A DNA stretch of 64,000 bases from Lithodes maja. Taxonomy: Eukaryota; Arthropoda; Malacostraca; Decapoda; Lithodidae. Under the pieces are notes generated by a model. The model did not search any database. It saw only the letters and a program-made list of their open reading frames with translations, and was not told the origin of the DNA. Positions 9,730-21,185 of this stretch are shown one piece after another (the first letter of the stretch is position 1; every line of letters starts with the position of its first letter). The stretch spans positions 93,947 through 157,946 of the forward strand of contig JBAKBP010003230.1 of assembly GCA_037953745.1 (NCBI GenBank), given 5' to 3'. The position numbers and the translations under genes are program-made.

Positions 9730-11329
9730 TCAGTGGCAGTCTGTTATATAACCTTGGAGCCATGTAAGAGAATAATGATCTCTCAAAGAAAGATGACTGC
9801 CGGAGAGACAGAAGGGGTCGTCATCATGGCGCACGACTACACCATGGTGCGCCGGTGGACGCCTGAGCAGCTCTGCAAGATACCCGGGCTCACCAAATTT
9901 GAGGACCTTGAAAGTTACCAGACACAACTTTAATTCTATTCTAGCTTTTATTGGTAACCAGTGCAGTTCGATGTGATAAGAAGTGGTAGGGGTTCCTGGT
10001 GGAATTCCAAAAATGAGTCTTGCAGCTCTGTTCAGAACAGATTGAACTTTCTTTAATATGTAATTTAGAAGACCCACATTGCAATAATCAACACGAGAGA
10101 AGATCAATGAGTGGACCAGCGTCAGACGGCAACGTCTAGTTATAAACTGCATCACCGAGTAGAGATTTCTGATGTGTAGGTAGCAACTTTTGACAATCTG
10201 ATTTACATGCTCCTTAAAATCCAGTCTTAAGTTCAGATACACTCCCAGATTTCGAACAGACTTTACTGGTTGCAGTGCAGTTGTGATTCACCCATATAGA
10301 TGGAGAGGGCATTTACTGCATCAGTAGCCCTTCTGTTTCCTCGGATGATGAGAATTTAATTTTTTTATCATTTAGTTTTTAAGTTTCTTGTCCTTATCCA
10401 CTTCTTGATATCGGTCATCAGCATTTCCACCTTCCTCTATGTATCAGCTGATTTTGTATACTATGTATTCAGCTGTGATTTTCACATAAATCTGGGTGTC
10501 ATCAGCATAGAAATGATGGGTGACACCGTGTGCACGAAGCAGAAGAGACAAGCCGCTAGTGTATATCGTGAACAGGACAGGACCCAACACTGATCCCTGC
10601 GTAACGCCACAGAGCAGGGGTGCCGAGTCCAAGAGTGTCCGATTCACCATCACACTCTGGGATCTACTTGACAAGTGTGGTGATGGGCTGGTCTATCAGA
10701 GTGAGAACTGAGCGATCTCTGCCATACCCATAGCTTACTCTGACTGTTCCTTTTACTTATATATTTTCTAGATCTCGAGTGACGGCGTCTCTTCCGTGGA
10801 TTGACCTCCCAATCTACCAAGATTGGAAGCCAAAGCGTCACATTTTTCCTTTGCCCCTCAACTTTCTCTTCATAATTGCTGAGGGGCACAGGGCCCTGGG
10901 TTGGGCTTTGGTTTCCCGGGCGTTTCTGCACCCTCCTCAGCTCCCCGCCATGGAGTGGCTTCGGTAACCCAGGCTTTATTGTGGTCGGCAGGGAGGGTTC
11001 TGTGGAGGCGCTCGGTTATGGCCTTGGCCTTGCTCGGGGCCTTGGGGCTGTTCGGCCAGGCAGCTTGGGGAACAACAGCAACAACAACAACAACTTGACA
11101 AGTATGACCTGAGAAGCAAGAGAGCAGAGTCACGCACACCACAGTTATAAAGTTCACTCAGTAGCAGCTCATGATCCACTGTGTCGAAGGGTGCAGAGAG
11201 ATCAAGTAAAACCAACAATGAGATCTCGCCATCACAAGTGTTCTTAACCAAATCAGTGTGTATTCTGACCAATGCTGTCTCAGTCGAATGATGCTGCCGA
11301 TAAGCAGACTGAAAAATGGGAATACAGTA
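9730..11329 (-). pseudogene. LINE C, 3' half (L2/CR1-like reverse transcriptase)
   Basis: Read on the minus strand. An RT segment starts with FQSAYRQHHSTETALV and LLVLLDLSAPFDTVDH (11200-11310), continues after a SINE with CGVTQGSVLGPVLFTIY and the catalytic FYADDTQIYV (YADD at 10498-10509), and ends with the C-terminal IKARIELKLC and FKVLKFGEPGYLAELL blocks. Several frameshifts make it non-functional. It is continuous with 21476-22140 across the T1 insertion. The FYADDTQ signature and the HSTETA block fit the L2/CR1 group. Confidence 0.85.
10677..11092 (+). mobile_element. SINE-like repeat S1, copy 1 (in LINE C)
   Basis: Flanked by an exact 11-bp target duplication ACTTGACAAGT (10666-10676 and 11093-11103). 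It ends in a CAA-rich tail. It interrupts LINE C between the LRSYLS and SRSQSV codons. The 416-bp body matches 20631-21149 (inverted, longer at its 5' end), 44792-45004 and 50497-50733. Confidence 0.9.
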
Positions 11330-11937
11330 CAGCCAGGTCTCGATATACACGGTTAATTCGTACCGTGTACGTACCGTTTATATCAAAACCGTGTTTTATA
11401 AATAACAGGCCTTATGGGAATTAATTAATTCGTTCCAGCCACTTTCCCAAAGTCACCCTTTTGGCCGTTTTGGCCTACCTTCAGCCGACATATTACATTA
11501 TACCACCAACATCATATATGACATAACGTAGAATACATTAAGCATCAATAAGAACTGTTTTGGACCTGTTACTGACCTATTTGTATGGATATATGTGTTA
11601 ACGTTCGGTAGATATCCCCGCCGCTGTAGGCCTACTCTCTCCCCACCCCGTCCCCAACCCCGACCCTGTTACTGTGATGAAGTTGATAAGCTTTATGCTA
11701 CAGCTCGCATATCAGCCCCTCCATGTTCCCCAGCATGTTCATCGTCCTCATCGCAACCAGATAACACAGAAATATTGTCCATCATATCATTATCAGACTG
11801 GTTGTTACTGTCGGGGCGCTCCCTCCCTCCCCTCCCCTCCCCTCCCCTCCCCTCCCTTTATTATGGTTCAGTAGACCAGAAAGTAGAGAAGAAGTTATGA
11901 CCCTATTGAGAATGCAAACTATTGAACAAACTTAGAA

Positions 11938-12149
11938 GTGTATGTTATTTGGTCTCAATATACTGTAATCTGTGGTTTTATGCCAGGACGGGGTACAACC
12001 GATGCTATCTTCATAGTCAGGCAGATACAGGAAAGATACTTACTAAAAGGCAGGGATCTTTACTTTTTGTTTGTAGACCTGGAGAAGGCCTTTGATAGGG
12101 TGCCTAGAGATGTTGTGCAGTGGGCTATGAGGAAACTTGGTGTGGATGA

Positions 12150-12150
<1 letters not shown>
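11938..12150 (+). pseudogene. LINE B, RT segment before the LINE A insertion
   Basis: Encodes CGFMPGRGTTDAIFIVRQIQ and FLFVDLEKAFDRVPRDVVQW, the finger/palm blocks of an RTE-like reverse transcriptase. The frame ends at LGVDE where LINE A begins and resumes at 17363 with WLVRVIMKMYEDSRSA. The start of the element upstream is unclear and appears truncated. Confidence 0.85.
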
Positions 12151-12188
<38 letters not shown>

Positions 12189-12485
12189 TTTATTCAGTTA
12201 GCAATTTACAGAGTTGGTACCACATAGTTTGTTACAAATATGACATGTACCAGCCTTGCATAATTCCAACTAAGGATAGCCCAAAAAGGCCGTTAGGCGT
12301 ATTTCCATTGGGGTCCTTGTGGGATTAGGTTAGCTGGGGAAAAAAAAGGGAGGATAAAGAAATGGATACTTTAGAAAAAGTATTTCTAGGGGGTTATTTT
12401 AAGATACCTTACATCCTATAGTAAATATCAGTAATCCGTAATCAGTAATCATTTCAGTTTGGTTTGTCTATCTCTTATGTCGCAT

Positions 12486-14900
12486 TTAGTAGTAGACATA
12501 AGCTTGGTGCTCCCTTCTCGCAGCTGTCCGGTTCAGGTGTTCTTTCAGGCTACGTCTGAAGGAATACAGTGTTCTCTTTTCACGGACTGACTGGGGTAGG
12601 TCGTTCCAGTCTTTGATGGCGGTGAAGAAGAATGTTTGCTTACCCTGTCCTTGGATTCTCGGGACCTTAAAATTAAACATCCTGTTTCTTGTATTATGTC
12701 CACTCCTCTCATTTGCTTTAACAAAATCATTCTTTAGGTACTCTGGAGCTCTGTCATAGAAAATTTTGAAGGCATTAGTGAGCCTGATTTGTTTGGCCCT
12801 GTCAGCGACATTGAGCATACCTAGTGACTGAAGTTGTTCCTGGCCAACATGTGATCTGGGTCCTAGGTTCAGCATGAACCTAACCATTTTATTTTGAGTG
12901 ACCTGAAGTTTGTGCTGTGCTGATTTAGATGATGCAGAGTACCAGGATGACACAGAATAGTCAAAATGACATTGAACAAGCGCTTGGCAGAGGGTCTTTT
13001 TGGTCGCCGCGGGCAAGCATCCCACCTGTCTATACAGGTATTTTATACGTGCTCTACACTTACTCAGGATAGATTCCAAAATTGTTTCACCTGACAAACT
13101 CGCGTCCAGTTTTAGTCCGAGATATTTAACTTGTGACACTGTTGTTATAGGAATATCATTACAGTTGACCGAGAAGCCCACAATGTCTTTCAGTTTGCGT
13201 TTTGTTCCACATAAGATGGCTTCCGTCTTGCCCAGGTGAAGAGATAGTCTATTGTCCACTAGCCATTCACTACATGATTCTAGTTCTTTGGAAAGTGAAG
13301 CGGCAATACTTATTGGGTCTTTTCCTGAAACCAGGAGCACGCTGTCGTCTGCATACAGTAATAATTTACATGAGACGCTCAGTTCCATGTCGTTCACATA
13401 ACAGAGAAAGAGTAAGGGACCAAGGATGCTTCCCTGCGGGACCCCACAGTTAATTGGCATAGGATCAGATATATTATCATCAATTTTGACTCTTTGGGTT
13501 CTACCACTAAGATAAGATTTAAACCAGTTCACAGATCCTATGCCCATTGCTTGTAGTTTATTACATAGGATATCATGGTCTACTGTGTCAAACGCTTTTT
13601 GTAGATCAAGAAGAACCATACCGGTGTAGTTACCTTTAGACATTTCTTTACGAATGTGATCCGTTAAGTGGATGAGACAGGAGTCTGTCGAGTACATGCA
13701 TCTGAAACCTGATTGAAACTTATAGAATAGATCATTTTGTTTGAGGTAGTGTTCAATTTGGGTGTATACCGCTCTTTCAAGGATTTTAGATACAATACAT
13801 AATATGCTAACTGGTCTGTAGTTACCAACTTCTAGTTTATTTCCTTTCTTGAATAGAGGGGTTACAATAGCTTCCTTCAGTTCAGCAGGTACAGTGTTGG
13901 TGTTAATTGACAAGTTGATGATGTGAGTTAGGGGGCCTGCTATACCAATGGCTCCATCTCGTAGAAATTTGGCAGGAATTTTGTCTGGTCCTGTGCTTTT
14001 ATGTACATTTAGGTTAGACAGCTCGTCAAAAGTGTATTTTGGTGTAACATTTTGCAATCCAAATGTGTTTGGGTGTATGTCTTTATCTCTGTAGAAATTT
14101 CGAAAGGTGGCCGTTGTTGTCGTGTATTTATTGAGAGGTTGAGGTAGGTTCTGTGCAAGTGTGTTTGCTATGGAGGTGAAGAAGGAGTTGAAGTAGGTTG
14201 AAATTTGTCGTTTATCGTGGCAAATCTGATCATTAATGGTGAGAGCAATATTAGTGTTAGACGAATCCCTTGTCTTGTTGCTGTAGCCTGTTGTTTTTAG
14301 GTGCCTCCATAGTTTCTTTGGGTTATTCTGATATTCCTCTGCCTTATTGTGAAAATAATTAGTTTTCGCTGATTTTATTTTCCTACTTAGTTTATTCCTG
14401 GCCCTGTTGAACTCATGTTTCAGACCTTGATCCTGTCTATGTTTCGCTAGCCTTTTTAACAGATTGTCTCTGTGTTCCAGATGGTGTAGTATGTCATTGT
14501 TGATCCATGGGTCTGACCTTGCTTTAATTCGTATGTCTTTCAGAGGAGCTATTTCGTCTAGAATGTTTGTGATGATGGTTCTGAAGCCAACCCATGCGTC
14601 ATTAACGTTTGTACTTCCAAACACTGGAGACCAGTCTGTATTCCATAAAATGTCCAGAAATGTTTCTTTATTGTAGTTTCTGAGTGACCTTGTTTTGATA
14701 ATCTTGTGATTCTCTAGGGTAATTTTTGTGGTTTTTCGTGTGCAATATGTGACTAAGTGATCACTTATCCCAGTCTGTATAACCCCTGATTGGGATATTT
14801 TGTCCTCTCTGTTACAGTTTATGTGGTCTATTATTGTGGCAGTGTTCTCAGAGATACGTGTGGGGGTTGTGATGAGTTGTTTATGATTGTGCATTGTCAG
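12486..14900 (-). pseudogene. LINE A: endonuclease end, reverse transcriptase and C-terminus
   Basis: The frame continues from 15674 once the Tigger-type insertion is set aside. It begins within the endonuclease (DHINCNR, GISDHLVTY), has a linker, then RT blocks: HKSTGPDKIPAKFLRDG, NYRPVSILCIVSKILERAVY, VLLDLQKAFDTVDHDIL, CGVPQGSILGPLLFLCYVND and LLLYADDSVLL (YADD at 13344-13355). A typical C-terminal tail ends REHQAYVYY. No stop occurs in this part. The only obvious lesion is the insertion. The apparent ATG at 14933 lies inside the inserted DNA and is not the true start. Confidence 0.9.
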
Positions 14901-14902
14901 TA

Positions 14903-15671
14903 CAGTCAGCCCCCCCAATACGCGATTCCACAATTCGCGAAAACCCTAATACACGAGTGACCCCTCGAAAATAACATTAATTAATTAAACATTAATTACG
15001 CGAGGTGGTACCACAATACACGAATCGAGAGCTAAGAAGGGGCCAAATCCGCTATTCCCGCTTGATACGCGAGCACGTCTACGTTTCGCGAGGCCCAGGA
15101 GTAGCTCTGAAAAAAGAAGAAGACGGGCATACGCCTGCCTTCCCTCCCGCTTACCCTCCCTCCCTCCCTCCCACAGTCCCGCTCAAGCGTCATAGCCGTG
15201 CGGAGTGACCAAACGTTTGTAGTGCCTGCCACTTTTTTCGCCATGCCACGCCAATATAAGAAGATAACACACAAAATGAAGGTGGAAGTGTTGGATAGCA
15301 AGAAAAAAGGAGAAGGAAACTGTGCAATAGGCTTGTCAGAGTAAACTGTTCGTACGATTTGGTCAGGGAGGGAGAAGTTGGAGAAAATCGTGAAGTCCTA
15401 CGGTCCTAGTCCTAGTCCTAGCCTATCTACTACTAATTTTAAGGTAAGGTTTCATATTTTTATTCATTGTTCTTATTATATATAAGATATAGACTGTACT
15501 GTAGAGCCAAAAATGTCGAAAATAAGGCCAAAATTTTTGAAAATAGGCCATAATTGAGAGATGTCACCCATATCTAATTATTCCTATTTAAAGTTAGGTC
15601 CACAATACGCGGATTCCCAATACGCGATGCCTCCTGTCGCCCCTATTCTCGCGTATTGGGGGGGCTGACTG
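14903..15671. mobile_element. Tigger/pogo-type non-autonomous element in LINE A
   Basis: TA (14901-14902, 15672-15673) flanks perfect inverted ends CAGTCAGCCCCCCCAATACG. Inside, on the + strand from 15243, a short frame (MPRQYKKITHKMKVEVLD, then a stop, then TVRTIW) resembles the CENP-B-type helix-turn-helix of Tigger transposases. It is a deleted derivative. It interrupts the LINE A endonuclease. Confidence 0.9.
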
Positions 15672-15673
15672 TA

Positions 15674-17345
15674 TATGCCTATATTCTCGTACAAGCCTAT
15701 CATTTCGTTGTTTGTAACACAGGTTAAAATCCCCTAGTATGATGGATTCATTCCGAGGGTCTAGCGATGACAACGTTCGTTCAAATTTGGTCAAGAATTG
15801 TGTGTCGTCTGGTGGCCTATAGCATACCCCAATTGTGATGGGTCTTGTCCTCGGCAGGCGTAGATCGATCCACAGAGCTTCGTGATTTTCTACATGGAGG
15901 TCGGTCCTGGTTGTGTGTGTGAGGTTGTTTTTTACATACAGACATACTCCTCCCCCATGCCTATTGCGATCATTCCTAACCATATTGAAACCTTGAATGT
16001 TTATTTCACCATCGTTTATACTTGAATCCAGCCAGGTTTCTGTGATTGCAATTATTGAAGCTTTGGCCTTATTAGCTAACAAGTTTAATTCTGACAATTT
16101 ATGGTACATTGATCTGGCGTTAATGTGGATAAGATGGAGCCCTTTGTTGGTGAACACTCTGTATTCATCTTTGATTTTGAATGTGTCCTGGCTGGATTCT
16201 GAGTTGTTAAAACTAATTGGTTCATTTACATTAATATTCGGTAATGAATGCAAGGCACATATGTTGCATAGGAATTCCCGTTCTTCACTGTTGGTCTTCT
16301 TAGAGATGCACTTCATGTGAGCTACAGTTTTACACTTAACACAGTTTATGATCCTTTGTTTTCTTGTTATGAGTGATTCACATATTTCACAAATGATTTT
16401 AGGACCTTTAATAGCTATTTCCCTACATTTATCGCATTCCACTTCTTTTCTGCTAGTAATGTAAGTACATCGATCGTGTACTGTTTCATTACAACTACTA
16501 CATTGTGACGTTGTACTCCTTTTGTTGAATCCAATATCGCACACTATACATATTTTCCTGTTACTGTTCATCGTACGTCTGGCGGTGTGGTGATCAGCTG
16601 TGCGCCGTGAGCGGCTGATGGTGTGTGAGCGCGTGAGATGAGGACAGGTTGTGGCTCCCCCTTGCCCCCCTCCCACCCCTACCTGTATTTGTTGTTTTAT
16701 GTCCTTGTTCTTGGCCGTTGTTGCTGTTACTTCATTGTCGATGTGTTTGCTAGAGCTTCCTGTTTGTTTGGGTGTTCTGGTTGCATGTTGTGTTACTTGG
16801 GTCACCGATATCTGTGGTAGTGATGATACAGTTGAGGGTAATGTTGAGTAGGTAGAATGTTGGCACTGTGCTGGCGGTTGCCCTGCGGTCTTGGTTGTGA
16901 GTTGGAGCGTGACGGGAGACTTGGGTGCCTGCTGGCCCAGTTTGTTATAACGAATTTTACTGCTAGGGACTGTTGAAATGTCGGTGTCTGCCTTACTTGT
17001 TTGGTGGTGAGGTTTCTTCAACGTTGAACTAGGGCCGGGGTTGGTCTCTACATCTCCGCAGCTAATTAGAGTGTAGCACAATAGGTGTTGTAGCGAGGTT
17101 GTGCCAGAGTATTTGCCCAGTCGCGGCGTCTTCCCGATATATGAAATAGACCAGGCAGGAATGGTGACAGAAATTTCACTCGTGTGTGATTTCTGTGTGA
17201 CGAGGTCCCTCAATACTTGTTTAGTGTTGACCTGGTACACTACCGGTCCCCTCTGCACCTGTATATCAGCACAGCCCCTCTGGATGTTGAGAAGGATGAT
17301 ACATAGAGAGAGGGCTACGCCCGCACCCTTCATCCCTCCCGCCAT
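15674..17345 (-). pseudogene. LINE A: signal-like N-terminus, 2A-like motif, PHD-type fingers, endonuclease
   Basis: Starts MAGGMKGAGVALSLCIILLN, a hydrophobic signal-peptide-like segment with a possible cleavage near GCA. A 2A-like motif CGDVETNPGP follows at residues 96-105 (17031-17060), where ribosomes are known to skip the Gly-Pro bond in other elements. Next come a Ser/Thr-rich linker, two Cys/His clusters resembling PHD-type zinc fingers (KICIVC...CDKC and KIICEIC...CNICA), and an APE-type endonuclease (LIHINARSMYHKL, AITETWLD, HGGGVCLYV, ILGDFN). The frame is open to the insertion point at 15671. PHD fingers plus endonuclease suit the CR1 group. Confidence 0.9.
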
Positions 17346-17362
17346 TGCCGTAAAAAACTGAG

Positions 17363-18572
17363 TGGCTGGTGCGTGTGATAATGAAGATGTATGAGGATTC
17401 GCGAAGTGCGGTGAGGGTGAAGGGTGTACTGAGTGATGAGTTCGCAGTCCGTGTTAGAGTCCATCAGGGTTCAGTGTTAAGCCCCCTCCTCTTTATTATG
17501 GTCTTGGAGGCACTGTCTAGAGTTTTTAGAGGCGGACTCCCGTTGGAACTGTTTTATGCAGACGATTTAGTCCTAATAGCTGACAGTATGCAAGATGCTG
17601 AGGCCAAATTCAGAGAGTGGAGCGAGGGCATGGCGAGCAAGGGTTTAAGAGTCAATATTAACAAAACCAAGGTTATGCATTGTAGATTGAGACGAGACAA
17701 TGTGGAAAACAGCGGTGCATACCCATGTGCAGTGTGTGGAAAGGGAGTAGGCATTAACTTAATTCAATGTAGCATCTGTCAATGTTGGGTACACCATGGG
17801 AGTAAGCGCTGTAGTAGAATAAAGGGACCCCTGCCAAAGGATAAGTCAGAAATAGAGAAATTTGAGTGCGTAGTGTGCAAAGGCGAGCTTGTGTTAAGTG
17901 ATGATCCTGTGGCTGTGAATTTTGGAAATGAGTCATTGGAGCTGGTGAACAAGTTTTGTTACCTAGGAGATACCATCTCTGCCGGTGGTGGGGCCGAGGC
18001 TGCCACTGTTGCTAGAATTAGGTGTGGCTGGGGGAAGTTCAGAGAACTGATGCCAATCCTGACCATGAAAAGAATGCCTGTCCCCCTGAAGGGAAAGGTG
18101 TGTGCCTCATGTGTTAGAAGTGCAATGACGTATGCCTCAGAAACATGGGCCGTTAAAGTAGAGGATGTCAACAGAATGGAGCGTAATGAGATGAGAATGG
18201 TGAGATGGATGTGTGAGTCCAGGCTACAGGATAGAATAACAAATGTTGAGCTGAGGAGACGTTTAGGTATAAAGAGTATTAAGCGAGGTGATGCGTACAA
18301 GTAGACTGGGATGGTATGGACATGTGGAGAGAATGGATGAACAAAATTGGGTGAAAAAATGCAGGTCTTGTGATTGTGGAGGGAACTGCACCAAGGGGTG
18401 GACCGAGGAAGACCTGGGATCGGACTATACGCGCCGATCTCAAATCCAAGAACTTGACAAGTGAAGCAGCCCTTAACCCGGGAGCTGCGGGGAGACTCTT
18501 AAGAGTTCCCCCGGCGGACTGCGGGAAGACTCTTGAGAGTAAGTAAAATAAAAAATCAACTTTTGACATCGA

Positions 18573-18611
<39 letters not shown>

Positions 18612-19137
18612 GCCCCTGGGCCATGCAAAATCTCAGTCCTCTACCTCCCCTCCTTCCCCACTTTCCTCCTCTCCTTCAGTTATCACCTATTTTCCCTATT
18701 ATTCCCTTATTCTGAGGTATATTTTCGTGCTAACATTAGCGAGTTGCAAGCAGGGTGTTGTCATCACTGATGGCAAGCGAGTGCAAGAGAGAGAGAGAGA
18801 GTATCGATCGACTGTGTCTCAGTGGCCTTGGGGGAAATTGGCGGGAAAGCAGTTTGCCTCACCCATACATTATACAACTCGCGGGCTATATCTCCGATTT
18901 TGACCATCCAAACGCTGTTTTCACTCGTTTTATTGTTGTTTCAGGTTAATACCTTTATAATCAACCCATAATAGGCGCATATGGATAATTATTAATGCTA
19001 TTAATGGTACAATGAATATTTTAGTGACGGAAACACCTCAAATACGTCAGCACAGGGGGACGTTTTCAATTACCCCCATGCGCACTTGTTAGGTTAACAG
19101 GGTTGCCTGGAACGCCGCCATTAGGACAAGAAACTGA
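17363..19137 (+). pseudogene. LINE B, RT palm to C-terminus (RTE-like), split by M2
   Basis: Continues LINE B after LINE A: VHQGSVLSPLLFIMVLEALS, LFYADDLVLIADSM (YADD at 17555-17566), then a Cys/His finger CAVCGKGVG...CSICQCWVH...CVVC, then FGNESLELVNKFCYLGDTIS and the C-terminal SAMTYASETWAVKVEDVNRM and LGWYGHVERMDEQNWVK. A frameshift follows KSIKRGDAYK near 18300. The last codons AALNRVAWNAAIRTRN lie across the M2 insertion (18477-19093), with a TGA at 19135-19137. A zinc finger after the RT core is common in some invertebrate RTE-like elements. Fragments of the family occur at 489, 52949 and 63090. Confidence 0.85.
18477..19093. mobile_element. MITE M2, copy 1
   Basis: Flanked by TTAA (18473-18476, 19094-19097). 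The ends CCCGGGAGCTGCGG and the complement of CCTAACAAGTGCG form an imperfect inverted repeat. It contains a long T run (about 18577-18610). A 627-bp copy is at 62138-62764. It sits in the last LINE B codons. Confidence 0.85.
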
Positions 19138-19797
19138 AACTGCACTTATTGTGTGGAACACTCAGTCTTAAAATTGTATGTATGTATTAAAATTTAAAAC
19201 TTGCAAACTAAACAAACCAAAATTGGGACAAGGACAATATAAAGTCAAATTAAATTATCAAAATCGCTATGTGGAAAACGCTTACTAAAATGAAAATTAT
19301 TAAATAAAAGAACACAATCCACCACATAGGGTGTACATTACTACATGAGCAAGTTAATCTGTTTCCCAAGCAAACTAATCGCACATATAACAACGCACTA
19401 TCGTCACGTTAAAGGAATTAGTCAAGTTTGGGAAGTATGATAGAATTCAAGAATACACTTTTCCACCAACTCATAATCAGTAAAAATTACACAAATGTCA
19501 ATTAAAAACATGTTACAATATTTCCCCATCATTTGTGTAGACACTTTCAAGGCGAAAATATACCGTGGAAAAAATAAATAAAATTAAATAAATATATTAA
19601 ACGCAATCTTCCGACTCTCAGAAAGTGGCGCCTAGCTGTCTAGAGACGACGGGGGGGGGAAATCTTTTGTTGACTTTCTTATTTCTTGTTTATCTCTGTG
19701 CTGGAAGGATATTATATTTTTCAATTCCATCGCATTAGAAATGATTCATAGATTACAAAAAGTCCAAATAAGACTTAGTTATGTAAACCCTCCAGAC
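19138..19797. repeat. LINE B 3' flank with dispersed repeat R2
   Basis: The part 19188-19420 (TTTAAAACTTGCAAACTAAA onward, with CCACATAGGGTGTACATTAC) is repeated with few changes at 52150-52378. No coding content. It may be LINE B 3' untranslated sequence or a separate repeat. Confidence 0.6.
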
Positions 19798-20294
19798 CCG
19801 GTTAGGCTCTGAGGCATCCATAAAAAACACCCCCGCGGAACCCGGAAGGGAGCTGAGGCTCCGGCAGCTTGAAAGCCTGTAAGCTTGGTGTGCGAGGCGT
19901 CCATCTGACGCATGTAAACAAAAACCGGCTGGACCGACGCCGCGCATCTCTGACCACAAGCAGGAGTGTGTCGCTTGTTCGTGTGTGCCTCTATGTTATT
20001 GTTAAGTAGTCAAAAGTAGTATAAAGTGGCTGATTTTGCCACAAAGTTATCTCCACGGAAATCGTCATCACAACTGAACCAGTTGACTTAGAAAGCTCTA
20101 CTTAATGCCATTCTACAGGTACGAAACACATCTACGCTTGGGGATGTGCGGGAATGCGGAAGCAGTCAAAATAACAAAAATACGGTAGCCTAGGCGTAGA
20201 AGTTTTTTGGCCAAGATACGGTAGCCTAGGCGTAGAAGTTTTTTGGCCAAAACCCCGGGGTTTCGCTATGGAATACATAGCCGGGTCTGATGGG
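19798..20294. mobile_element. piggyBac-type MITE (pgMITE) copy 1
   Basis: Starts CCCTCCAGACCCGG and ends CCGGGTCTGATGGG before TTAA (20295-20298). The left TTAA has decayed. The body (GGCTGGACCGACGC, then GTTGACTTAGAAAGCTCTAC) matches the element at 26620-27098. Terminal sequences match the PB1/PB2 ends, so these full-length transposases or a relative may mobilise it. Confidence 0.75.
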
Positions 20295-20479
20295 TTAATG
20301 TATAAGGGAGATAGATAGATGCATTAGGTAGATAGATAGATAGAGAGACTTGCTAAGTCGGACCGATCTATAAAATACGAACGTATATGAAACGGACGGA
20401 CTTAAGTTTCTGAAATAGACAAAGGAGACATTTTTATTGACTCTTTTTCATTTTATTATGTGTGTACATACTGTACATA

Positions 20480-20617
20480 TATACTGTACATCAAATTTTA
20501 AGACTGAGTGTTCCACACATAAGTGCAGTTTCAGTCTCTTGTCTCTTGTAAGGATACTATTTTTTTTAATTTCATCGTATTAAAAATGATTCTTAGATTA
20601 AAAAAAGACCAAATAAG
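20480..20617 (-). repeat. LINE B 3'-end related, inverted
   Basis: The minus strand reads GAGACTGAAACTGCACTTA then GTGTGGAACACTCAGTCTTA, matching 19130-19175. The adjacent segment (20545-20615) resembles 19685-19790. Confidence 0.6.
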
Positions 20618-20630
20618 ACATACTGTAGTT

Positions 20631-21149
20631 GTTGTTGTTGTTCCCCAAGCTGCCTGGTCGAACAGCCCCAAGGCCCTGTTGAAGGCCAAGGCCATAACCG
20701 AGCGCCCCCACAGAACCCTCCCTGCCGACCACAATAAAGCCTGGGTGACCGAAGCCACTCCATGGCGGGGAGCTAAGGAGGGTGCGGAAACGCCCGGGAA
20801 ACCAAAGACCCACCCAGGGCCCTGTGCCCCTCAGCAATTATGAAGAGAAAGTTGAGGGGCAAAGGAAAAATGTGACGCTTTGGCTTCCAATCTTGGTAGA
20901 TTGAGAGGTCAATCCACGGAAGAGGCGCCGTCACTTGAGATCTAGAAAATATATAAGTAAAAGGAACAGTCAGAGTAAGCTATGGGTATGGCAGAGATCG
21001 CTCAGTTCTCACTCTGATAGACCAGCCCATCACCACATGACTAGAACCCAATCCTCTCAGCATCAGCTAGGAAAGGCCCTAGAAAGCCGCCTTTGGCGGG
21101 GGGATAGCTCCCCTATTTCAACCCCTTTCGGGGTTGGGCATCCGCCTGG
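20631..21149 (-). mobile_element. S1 SINE-like repeat, copy 2 (longest copy)
   Basis: Flanked by an exact 13-bp duplication ACATACTGTAGTT (20618-20630 and 21150-21162). The sense strand is minus, with the CAA-rich tail at 20631. It extends about 100 bp further 5' than copy 1. That extra part holds four tight hairpins in 69 bp (21067-21135), including AACCCC-TTTC-GGGGTT and CCGCC-TTT-GGCGG. No convincing tRNA A/B boxes were seen. Confidence 0.9.
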
Positions 21150-21185
21150 ACATACTGTAGTTATATTTACTGTATGTATAAGGGA

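Larger units (their letters stand above)
12151..17358 (-). mobile_element. LINE A, near full-length CR1-like retrotransposon
   Basis: Flanked by a TGAG duplication (12147-12150 and 17359-17362). On the minus strand it opens about 12 bases before its ATG (17345) and ends in an AATAAATATTATTATTA-type tail (12151-12190). Without the 14903-15671 insertion it is about 4.4 kb. Both borders fall exactly where the LINE B frame is interrupted. Confidence 0.9.

Noticed and set aside
11595..11900. Small plus-strand ORFs in T1
   Set aside because: Driven by a CCCTCC-type repeat, with no homology recognised.
14903..14933. ATG at 14933 as start of an 815-codon gene
   Set aside because: It lies inside the Tigger-type insertion. 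The true LINE A frame continues from 15674.
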